NCBI GenBank assembly: GCA_023052935.1
Contig: CM041292.1
Span: 39,005,639-39,069,638, forward strand
Direction: 5' to 3'
Length of the DNA stretch: 64,000 bases
DNA from: Piezodorus guildinii
Lineage: Eukaryota > Arthropoda > Insecta > Hemiptera > Pentatomidae
Part shown: positions 11,495 to 23,400 of the stretch, piece by piece
Numbering within the stretch: the first letter of the stretch is position 1
Layout of the letters: the number at the start of each line of letters is the position of its first letter
Translations under genes and position numbers: made by a program
The notes under the pieces: model-generated
Told to the model about the DNA's origin: nothing
The model's database searches: none
The model's input: the letters and a program-made list of their open reading frames with translations, nothing else

Positions 11495-14400
11495 ATGCTA
11501 GTCGTAAGTACATCTTACTCTTAATCACGCCATATAATGATCGATATTATCAAGTAAAAGGCGAATTTCGGCAATCTATTGAAAGTAATTTAATTTAGTC
11601 CAAATCATCTCTCTTAAAATGTTATATATCTATTTCTTTATTTTACTTTATTTTTCTTAATCGTATGCAACAAGAAAACTATAGTATTTTGCTAAGCTAC
11701 TCATGTTAACAACAAGTGGTGGTTATATTGCGAGAGGAACCCTTTCCTTAGTCCTGCAATAAGAGTATTTATTAATTTTTATATTTTTTGAATAACCCAA
11801 TTTGGGGTGTTTTAAATATTTTTTTTTCTATGTGACGAAGCAGTTGGTTGGGGGTGCGTGGTCGACTCAGTAATATTATTCCCAAAAGCCATTTTATATA
11901 TTTATATTTACAGCTGACATCTATAGTTATTTAGAAATGTGTGGTGCAGATGTTTAGGGTGGTTATTGTCTTAATGCTACAAACTTATAAGGCCAGAATA
12001 ATCATACATCTTGAATACTTAGATATAGTTATTCGGAACATAATAAGGAAGATTCAGTATTATGCGAAGAGATTTGGCATTTTGTTTTGTAAGGATTGCA
12101 TGCGGTATTTAAAAGTACTACGATAACTAGTTTTTCAATATTCCATTTTATTTTGATCTTCCTCAGTATGAAATTTCTAGCGTCGAAGAGCCACTATCCA
12201 GATCAATCAGTATTCCCGGTCTCTGATTAACAGCTTGATTTGGCTCAGGGATTCTCCTCTTCTACCTCCAATCCTCTGCACAAATTCCTGCTGTAAAGCT
12301 CTGGACACCCTTTTGGTCACCAAATAGAGGGTAGAGTCTTTATTATTTTGATTGGATCCATGTCCTAGTACGTGTTCAAACCACTTGAGCAGCCTGTTCT
12401 CCAAAGTGGTTATGAGTTTTGATACTTCCAATCTCTCATTCATACTTCTATTTCTAAGGCGTCCCATCCCAGTTTTTCCCGCCGATATACGTAGTAGGAT
12501 CCTCATTTTCGCTCCCATTCTGCGACTATAATTTCAGTCCAGCATAGTCCAGCTCCCTCTACCAAAGGTGAGAATAGATAGTTAACAGAATTATATAAAT
12601 GCATTTTTTTCTTCTTATCATTATCATAGGATATTGTTACGATACTAACAATGGTAAATAAATACTTGAGTTTAGAATTGGACATGAACTGGCTTGAAGG
12701 AAGAAATCTCCTTATACCCTTTTCCTCCACAGCTCTTGCTAATCGCCACGGCAGCCGCCAGCCAACGCGGCCACTACATCGTGGACTACCAGCGACTTCC
12801 GCTCTACCAGGAGTTCTACCTGAGCCCGGGGGTGTATAGGCCGCTGTTCACCGGGAGGCAGGAGGCCGTGGTGCAGTCGAGGGCGGCGCCAGACATCAAG
12901 GAGGAGCAGCCCGGACCTCCGGTGGCGCAGGCCCTGCAGCAACCCGCCCCCGAGCTGGGCCACGAGGCGCACGTCGTGGAGGCTGCCTCGGGGCAGGAGC
13001 AGCAGGAGCAGCAGGCAGCGCAGGCACAGCAGCACGTGGTGCGGGAGGAGCAGCACCTCGCCCAGCAGCAGGCAGTGCACTCCCTCCCGGTCCTACAGTA
13101 CTCAAACTCCATGACTCCCGATGGCAGCTACAGTTACAAGTTAGTATAATAGTGCTTAACTATCAAATCTTATTTATGAATTTCTCATTTATTATTATAT
13201 ATAGTATTTCCCCCAGTTTGACTATTTGTTTGTCGTATTTGATGAAGTAAATTATGAACATACCTTTTATCATTTATCCTCTGTACTCGGAAGACGACTC
13301 ATGTGACCCATTATTATGATGAGTGGCTCCTTTCCTCCATTCACAGACAATATTTCCTAGGACCATACCTTAACAAAACCATTAATCCCAGCTTCCTCTC
13401 TATGTCCAGAGACTTCTGCAACTTAAATAATCTGTCAACTCGCATTTAACAAGATTGCTCTATTCTGAATTTTACATCCCGCCCTATAAAACTAAACCTT
13501 TTGATTACCCTCTGGAATCCCCTACTTACTCACATTCGCCAAGCGTCTCAATGCCTAACGGACACTCAACGATTCTGATATTTTAAATCAAATAAATAAT
13601 AAAAAAAATCACGGTATATTACTTACAATTTATCGTTCAAGTTAAACTTGGTTCAAACCAATTAAATAATTTTTAGGTTTGTTCAACTCATTCATCAACC
13701 ATATTTTATTTATTTCTTATACTCCTTTGTTTTATTGTATTATTTTTTCTTATTACATCACTGTAAATAAGAATTAATTATGATCATATGGTCAGACAAA
13801 TTGTACAGCTTAATAATCCATATCAATTGTTATTAAAGGACCCTGCCTCAGAAGAAAAATTATTTTCTATTCTATTATATTTATGAATGTCGCTCCTGTA
13901 TTCTATCGAGTCTGGCTTCTCTTCAAAATAAAAATTATATTCCCTCTAAACTATTATCTTGTCCTTCCGTCTTTCTTCGTGACAGACAGTTCTCCTTATA
14001 TTTAAGGCTTTACTGCTTTAATTAATGTACCCAAAAGAATGGCAATTCGTCTAAAACGGTAAAAATCGAAGTATGCGACCGATAAAAACATGTCAATAAA
14101 CCGTAAAACTTCAGGATTAATGCGGAATTTGGGGCATTGTACTAATACAAGAAAAATCACAAAATACTACTTTCATTCTCCAAAATCCGTTCTCAAGTGA
14201 AGTTCATAGTGCGCATACATTATGAACAAACAATTAACATTAAAAATATGATTGAAGCTGTTATACTCCCATCTTGAAAGATGTTAAAATCAAATCTTAG
14301 ATAAAAATTAGGCATAGTTACTGAATCCCATTTGGATTTCGTACAGATATACAGGACAGCTAAAAGTCCAACATGATTAAACTTCATTTTCTGTTAGCCG

Positions 14401-17400
14401 ACAGGTTTAAGACTATTTCTAAATTTCCATAATGCATGAACAGTATTGCGTTTCATATACCGACAGTTAACGAACGGATTCAATCACCCTCCTTACATTT
14501 TCACGACTATTTCCACGGTCATGCCTGACAACTCGGTGAAAAGAAATTGGATGACATAACGAACATTTAAATAATTTCAAGATAAATGACAGAGAACAAA
14601 GAACTGATTGAAAGGGTTTGCGATTTGTTCCAACATGACTGTCATCTATGCATCCTAGCTATTGTATTTTGAGGATGCAGCTACCTGTTAAATCCGAATA
14701 AATCTGTTATCGTAAATTTATGCCCCATAATGTTTTTCTTTGCCATCCTGTATAACGAAAACTGACACTCGCGAATACTGAGCACCTTTACTGAAAAAAT
14801 GGTGTACGGCTTCCTTTTTGTGATTTATTGTTTGAACATAATCATGAACCTTTACGTATACTCATGATTAACATACTGAAAATTCCCTTGAAATTGTATG
14901 CTACTGTTGTAAAGCTCTCATATATTGGTGTGACTGTGGTTGAGCTACTTTAGGATGAAGCGATCTTTCACCTCGCGCCCTGGATTACGAATATTCTTGG
15001 TGCATTGTCAAACATCGTTAAGACATCCAGCACTTGCGGTTAGTGAGGTAGCGCCAATCTAAATTGTTTTATTCTTTGTGGTCGATCTCATTTAACTGAA
15101 TATTGTTTCCTTGACTTGACATATTTTACATTACATCAAAGAAGACATATTTCTTCGGCAATTAAAATGTTTTACAATAAATCAGCTAGTTTCTTGAAAA
15201 AAACAAAAAAACACATAATTATGTATATTTACTTTAGAGACAAATAAATTATAATATATAATATATATATATATATATATTTTTTTTTTTTTTACCTTAT
15301 AGTCCAACTAATTTTTAATATATTATATTTCCGTTTATTATGATTCCTACAACAGCATCGTTCAATTAGCCACATAAGCATAACATTGGACGAATAACTG
15401 AGGAATGAATGACGCCTGCCTCTATAGGATAGGCAGCTTTGCAATACTAATGAATCACGCGGAATAGTTTCTGATGTATTGTAGGGGCACAGAAGTGACC
15501 CAATGCACTATATAATACATATATTATTCACACCAGTCACTGCCTGAAGTAAAAAAGTCGAATAGTACTTGATAACGATTAAAAATATATATATTTTTAA
15601 ATATAATAAAAATACATGATTGTTTTTTCTTCATATATTATTTTTTTTTTTTTTTATTGATACAGGCAATCCACAACATAGGTGATGTTTGCCGACGTAA
15701 AATATTGCTATTTCAAATATATTACCAATAACAGTTCATAGTTATATAGATTGAGAAGGTAGGTATGAAAGGTAGGTAGGAATATGGAGAAGGTTAATTA
15801 ATTGAGTGATAAACATAATTTAATTGCAATAAAAATACAACTGGAAGAAAAAATCAAAATATTAAGCATAAATTATTCATGATAAAATAAAAATCAGTAT
15901 ACTTCGGGGCATTAGATGGATTCATATAATTTATTTCTTTTTAAATGATCAAATAAATGTGGGATGTGTGTACTGTTGTCATTTAATAGAGTATTCAAAT
16001 GATATGGAAGGTCGACACCTATCAGTTGCCTGCAGTCTGTCAGTAAGTGTTTTATAGTGATGGGTACGTTACACTGTTCACAGTAAAGTCTTGGTGTTCT
16101 AGTCAGTAAATGTTGGTGCGTTAGTCGTGAGTGTCCTATTCTGAGTCTTGTTAATATTACTTCCTCTCTTCTATTGTTTTGTACAGATGATTTCCACGGA
16201 AATACTGTTTCTTTTATTTCCCTGAGTTTATTATCCCTTTCTTTAGTCCAATTAAACTGCCATTTGTCTTCATATATTAGTTTCAATATATTTTTCAAAG
16301 TTAGACATAAGACAGTATTAGTATCAAGCAGCACTTCTACCTTGACTTCGTCGACTTACTGCGAGTTAAGATCTCATTCAACACGGTTTTAATACCTATT
16401 CATATTCATGGAAATTTCAGTTTATTAATCTCTTATAAGACTGTTTGTATGTCTGAGTAAGTTATTATAAAATCTTTTAATACCAGGTTGCATTTGTCAT
16501 TAGTCATATTATTTTTTATTGCAATATTCTTTAAATTTTAATTTTGTAGGCATGAAATTCCTCGTTCTCAAGAAGAAATCTTTTTTGAAAAATTGCAACG
16601 AAATATGAGCTGATTATAAATATACCAACGGAAAGTGGTATTGAAGAAGTCGATTTCTCGCTTTATTATGAAGTCATGTTCGCAATGCTAAAATATTTAA
16701 AACATAAGACCTATTATTAGTAGGTCGAGTATTGATATATATTTTTTTATTCCGCGATGTCTTGTTGGTGGATTCGGTTACTTTAACGAATAACACTCAA
16801 GAATGATTACATTAATGAAAGATGTATAAATTTACAGCCTCACATAACTATGGAGAATGGGCATTGATAGTTTTTTTGTTTGTTTTTTTTTTCTCTTTTT
16901 TTCTGCCTGAACACCTTATCTATATTAATAAGTTCTAATATGATTACTATTGTCCTTATGATCTTAGAAACATTTTCGTCTTAAGTTGAAACATTTGGCG
17001 CTTCTTTGTAATTATCTATATATGAATGTAGTGCGACAATGCCATAAAGTAAGAATATACAAATTGATTATCTGAAAAATGTGCTCTCTGGGTGTCACCT
17101 GTGATTTAGTGACAAATTAAAAAAAATAAATAATTAAATAATTTTTTTTTTCTTTTCACTTCATTCATTAATTCGCACCTGTCAGCATTATTGTGACAAC
17201 CAGCAAATGGATTATAATAAAATAATAACATGTCAGGCATGAGGAAGAACAGTACCCAGCAGCACGTCTTCTCGTCAGCTTGTCTTAATGTATCTTGTCC
17301 AGCATATTTTACTTAATTGAAGGCTTTTATGAGGTGTTCATAAGTCTATCATTATTTAATTAGGGGCCTTTGGGAGGGTTCATCAATTTTTAACTGATTT

Positions 17401-20400
17401 GAAATAATTCAAATATTTATAACATTACCTTCACCTTACCTTCTTTTAAAATTATTATTATTCCTTTAAAATTATCATATTTAGTTCAATATTAAAATTA
17501 TAATGAGGAATAATCTTTAAAAGTATAATGAAAAGTTGTTAATAATTAATAAATTAATGGAAGGGATCATAAATAAATATCTATGATATAATTATTCCAC
17601 GGTTACATCTTCAACGGCTCCTTACATTCCGCATTCTGCTTTAATGCTGCGTATTGCGGGCTAGAATGCAATTCCGGCGTTTATCTTAAAGAGAATGATG
17701 CTTATTTTGATTTTAGAATTTTTTTTAGAACGTGTTGAATCATTTCATAGTAGTAGTTGTATGTTGTACAATTACTCGTATTTACTACTTTTATAAATGA
17801 TATAAGTATAACCTTAAGTTTCATATTAAAATACTGATCTAAAAAAAACTTATGTTTATTTTTGTAATGTTTTTATTTTTGCATTTGACACAGGATTCCG
17901 TTGTTGTACTTTACTGTTTGAAGGTCCCAAAATAAAATTTACTTTTCTTTCTTTCTAAGAGTATTTCCTTCCGTGGCCAATTTCTTGAGAGTGGTTCCTG
18001 CATAGAACAATTAAACTGGCCGAAGGTTGGGAAATATTTTGGTTGGCACGAAATGGACCTATAACGATTAAATTTTACCAGTTTATAATTTAATTAAAAA
18101 GGAAAAGATATTTTACATTTTGGTTTAAAAACTGTCATATTTTCAAAGAGAATATTACAACATGAGACTGTTTTTCTTAATGCGTACTAAACGAAAGTAC
18201 TTGTATGTTTAGCAAACCTTAAATATACTGTAAATTACTACCAACAGCCTTCTCAGTGTAAAATTGTTAACCAAGTTTATTTTCAATTTTTAGTTTAAAA
18301 AAAATCAACTACTGAAATATTTTTTATATCCCTAACTCGTTAGAGATGCAAACTGCTTTCAATTTTGACAACAGATGCTACAAACGTTATAGAAACGATA
18401 AATTCCACATTTGGATATAACACTCGTCAGAAGACTTCAATCCAAGACACGTCAACTATACATTAAAAATTATTAGGTATTCAATTTTGAAGTTCTTTGG
18501 TATTTATTTTTGGACAGAAAAATAGCATAGAGGTAAATTGAAAACTGTACTTACCTGATTCTATAATTACCAATCGATTAGATCAATCTATAGTAATAAA
18601 CAAATCTTTCGTATATGTATCAGAAACCACAGCAATTAAACAAAAATGGATAAATTATTATTCAATGATAAACTGATGGACTGATTGATGGTTGAACTAG
18701 GAACTGTGTCCCTTATGTTTTCTAATGATTTGCTGTTTTTCTTTTCCATAAAATGAGTCCATCATAAATAATTTAATAACGAGTATTGACGGAATATTTT
18801 AATATATCATATTGCCTTATGATGCGTTATGGTCATACTACATTCGCCTGCTGTCCTTGAATTCCGATTGATAACTTGCTTTGTCTATTATACAAGTGTA
18901 TAGGGTAAAATTGGTGTTTGTCTCTTATACGGTGCATAGCCTTGAAACAATTTTGACAAATAAACAAAATGCATAAATCTCGTATTAAATAATTATAACA
19001 GTTCAGAAACTTTTTTTTTTTTATCTTCTAAATTTTGTATTCACCTCTGTCAATAAATGTTGACAATCAGTGAATGTGATGATGAAGGAATGATAGTTGG
19101 CGTGGTAGGCATGATGGGGATTTATAATTTATGGCATGAATATTGTTATAATTTATTTAGGAAAGCGAATGAATTTATTAAACAAATATAAAACCTATTT
19201 TCCTATCCTTATAACAAATCTCAGTTGGTTCTCCTGTGATATAGTAATGTGTTATGCTCAAACCCGGAGGACCCTAAAGTTGTTTTAAGGGAGTGGAAAA
19301 TTCGTGACTTTAATGTCCTTTGGAAGAAACGTAAAAGGGTGGTCCCGAACCTGTGTCAAAATTTTGTTAAAAATCCGTACCCCAATTAAATCTCGATGGG
19401 CAAAATACAGGATCTACTTAATATAGAATAGCAATGTCTGTTTAGGTAAAATAGCATAAAATAACATTAAATGAATAAATAAATAAAATATTACAATTTA
19501 TTTTTATGATTTTTTTATCAGGATATATCTGGTCTAAGTCAATATTATCATAATTTATTGCTAGTGTAATAGTGCTGGTAAATGTTAAAATACATAACAG
19601 GTGATAGGAATTGAAATAAAAATATTGGCTGAAATTGTGATCGGCCTGGTCAAGTGAATAGATCAGTAGTCTACTGTTCGCTGGGTCCCAGGTTCGAATC
19701 TCTGCTGGGGCTGAATTATTTATTCTGTTATTTCAACCGTGGAGCGACCCTGACTATCGAGATCCTCCGGTGGCACACCCAGCCTCTATAAAGTGGCAGT
19801 GAAATAGTATGAATTTCTATAAGTACTGAACCCAGGACTCTTCATGGCTTGTAAAGTTAAAGATTTTTTTTAAAAATGTTATTGGTTTATTGGGTGAAAT
19901 CAGTGTTCAGTGTTAACTTACTGAATTTAATTAATTTGTCATGGTTGGGTACGTTGGGATTAATGAGGTCAGAAATGTTCGCTATTCATTATTCTAATTT
20001 ACACACTTCGATAAAATAATAATTATAAGAACAGGCTGGATGGAATAGTACTACTTTTATTTATTTTTTTTTTTAATGGAGAATCATCTTCTCTTTTTTC
20101 TCTATCCTTCCTTTACCCCCTGGGCTTGAACCTGCTCTATATATCTCACCCTTGGTAATGTATTATATATAAATTTTATTTATATATAGATAAAGTATGT
20201 ATAGTTGTTTTTTTAGTTCATTCTATAATACTTAACATGAATTCACTCGTCGTAAAATATTCCGTATCTTCAGACTTTCTGTAGTTACTCTTGCTATCCC
20301 AAAGATGGCAGCACGAACTTTAGGAGTATTATTAACATACTAACTAGCGACATGATAAACCAGCTGTTTAGAGTAATTACCTTCAACTCAATGTCTAGAT

Positions 20401-23400
20401 CTCCTTTTAGAATAGAAGTGGACTGTATGAAAATTTATAAACTAATTGAATGAAGGCTGGACCTAGATAAAATAAGACACTGAATGGTAAACAAAAAAAA
20501 GAATTATATTACAAATAATGCTACATTTAAACTTAATTGCCAGGTCTTAATCTATGGAATTAGTAGGTTAGTAAATTGTACTATTGCAAATTATAACATG
20601 TGATAGAATCTGAGATGGTGAAGATGCTCTGAAAAGGTGACATTGTACTTCATCTCTTCTTCTCCTCCTCCCCCTTGTGCAGGGGTTCTTCTAAATTATT
20701 CTACTCCATGTTGGTAGAAAGGGAACAGAACTACACGAGCAAAAAACTAGAGCAAACTCTGTGGCTCATCCAGCCAGGACCTGCAACTTCTCTGTTTCTC
20801 CATTCGGCTGCTGGGGGCGCTTTGGTTCTGTAACAGGCCGCTTGGTGGCAATGCGGTCTAAACCCATTTGAGTTATTCTTAGGATGGCTAGTTCAAGAAT
20901 ATAGTTTCTTTTTTATCTTTTTAATTTTTACAACTTTGAATATGAATAACCTTTGGTAGAATCTCCCGCATCTATAAACCTGGGTCTAAAAATTTGACAA
21001 TTTATATTGTTAATAATGACGAAAGAAAGAAAAAAATTAAAGTTAATTGTCAGCAAAATAACTTGAGTGTATATAGTTGTTTCGATGACTCCACCCCAAA
21101 CCTACTTCTTCTTAATTATATTTTTTATATTATCACTTATATCTTCGTACAAGGATAATTATTTTCTGAAGAATTGGCTTATACAACCTCAAATTGCATG
21201 AAATTTCGAAACTGAAATATTTGCACGGTAATGTTGAGCTACGAAGATCATGCAGTGATTGAATTTCCAAAAACGGGTGAGTATCAAATGATGCACTGAT
21301 TCATTTATTGGATTTTTTTCACACTGATTTTCTAAATGTTTATTCCAATTACAGAAAGAACTTAGCCCTAAGGTGTTACGAATTAAGCGATTTACCTGGA
21401 TGGTTATTATCTTGCAATGAACTTGCGAAAGGTCTAATCAGATTAGCATCCCATAAATCCACGTTGCATCTTGCGGTAAAACAGGTTTATCTGAACTTTA
21501 GTGAAATAGTGAATGTGCATAGCTGAAAATATTGCATTTGTCTGATAATATTATATTAGGAAATGCCAATGAGTAATAAATAGAATAAAAGTCTTTTGTT
21601 CCAGAGTAGGGCATTATTCCAACATTGTTTAAGATCTAAATTCGAGTAAAAATATGTTCCTTATGTAAGCTGTTTAGTTGTTCACTTTCGAATGATTTAT
21701 TCGTTATTTGAATAAATATTTGGGTCTAATCGTTTTACGTTATTTAAATATTTTTTCATTTTGTTTTAAAAAAAACTGTTTATTGGTAAATGTATTTTCT
21801 TTACGTTTAAATTGTTAAAGATTTTCCGGCTGAAAGAATAATGATCATTCCTCTCTCTCTCCCATTTTCATGTATCTTATGAACAGGTCAGTGGATTTCC
21901 ACCATTTCGAATATTATTTTTTCTTTTTGTGTGAGGTAAAACTTTTCCTAATTTCTGTTATGTTTTCTTGCTATATCTGATAAGCTAAACAATAAAATTT
22001 CTCTATTACGAGATAGACGAATAGAAAAATTAGCAAGATTTTTTAATCTAGAATTTCTTTTCTGGTTATATTTTTTGAACAGGCCAGTGGTTTTCTAAAA
22101 TCTTGACTATTTTACAAAAAAAATACAGTAGACTTGGAGAATGATGAAGGTAAAAATGTTTTGCATTTTCGTTCATTTTTTGCGTATATCTTATTTAAGA
22201 GCTGGTCGTTAGTTAAAGCTTTTTTTTCAACAAGAAATTTTTTATTGAGTATTATTATTACCATCCGTACCAATTCGGACATCAATAATAGTGTTGAAAG
22301 ATAAGATAAACCCTACATTCATACAATATTTACACAGCCATAAAATATGTGTATACAATAATGAATAAATAAAATGGTAACAATGTCTATAAATCAGTCA
22401 TATCTATATACAAGTCATACATACATCACATTGAGTGGAGAAAATAGCCAGTGCTAGAACTCCAATATATACATATTTACAAGAGGTCGCGGGGCCACTG
22501 CCGTTTCAACCTTCTAGGTGGGTTGTATGGATGAGTGGAGTTGAAGAGGGATTAGGCTAGAGGATTAGGATGATGACCGAGGTTCTGGTGGAATTTGGAA
22601 AATTTGGATGGAATTAGGTCTGAAATAAATGGAACATTAAGGTCGTGGGGCAAGGTATAATTGGAGACATAATAAGGAGCATTTACCATTGTTCGGAGGA
22701 CTTTAGATTGTAAGGATTGAATGCGTTTGATGTTAGAACGTTTAGCTGTCCCCCACAATTCAAGTCCGTAGACCCAGATAGGCTTCAGTATCGTCTTGTA
22801 CAATATATTAATAATATGTTGTCAACTGTAAGTTCAGATTTTCTGTTAAGTAGTCAGTATGACTGTCCGAATCGTCGGTTGAGTTCTTTGGTAAAACTAA
22901 GCAAAAAAAAATACATAAAGTTGAGTAATTGTTGTAGCTAACATTTCATATTTTTATATTATCTAATCTAAAATAAATACTTCCATTGAATAAATATAAT
23001 TCCTATTTCAATTTTAGGATCTTGATAATTTGAAGCTGGGTAAGGGAAAGTCGTGGGATCCGCGCACCATTTTTTTTACATTATAAATGGAAATGTTTCT
23101 GTGTGATTTAGAACGAAATTAAATGTGTTATAAGTGCCTATCGTAAACGATTGCATTTTACTTTACACTATGATATACAATGGGAGTGGCGTGGTCTAGT
23201 GTATAGAGCAGTAGTCTACTTTTGTTCGGGTCCTGGGTTGGAATTTTTGTGGCAGAATATTATTTATTCTGTTAATTCAGTCGAGGGCGAGCCCCCGGAG
23301 AAGACCAAGACTCTATAAAGTGGACACCTGAAAAATTGGAGGGTAAAACCTGACGGCTAAGCGTGATCAAGGCCTAATCACCTCATTGCACTGCTGTTGA

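Noticed and set aside
12739..13112. Minus-strand ORFs of 69-113 codons opposite cuticle exon 2
   Set aside because: They are shadows of a GC-rich exon: Leu- and Cys-rich low-complexity translations without homology. The + strand frame has the signal peptide and RR continuity.
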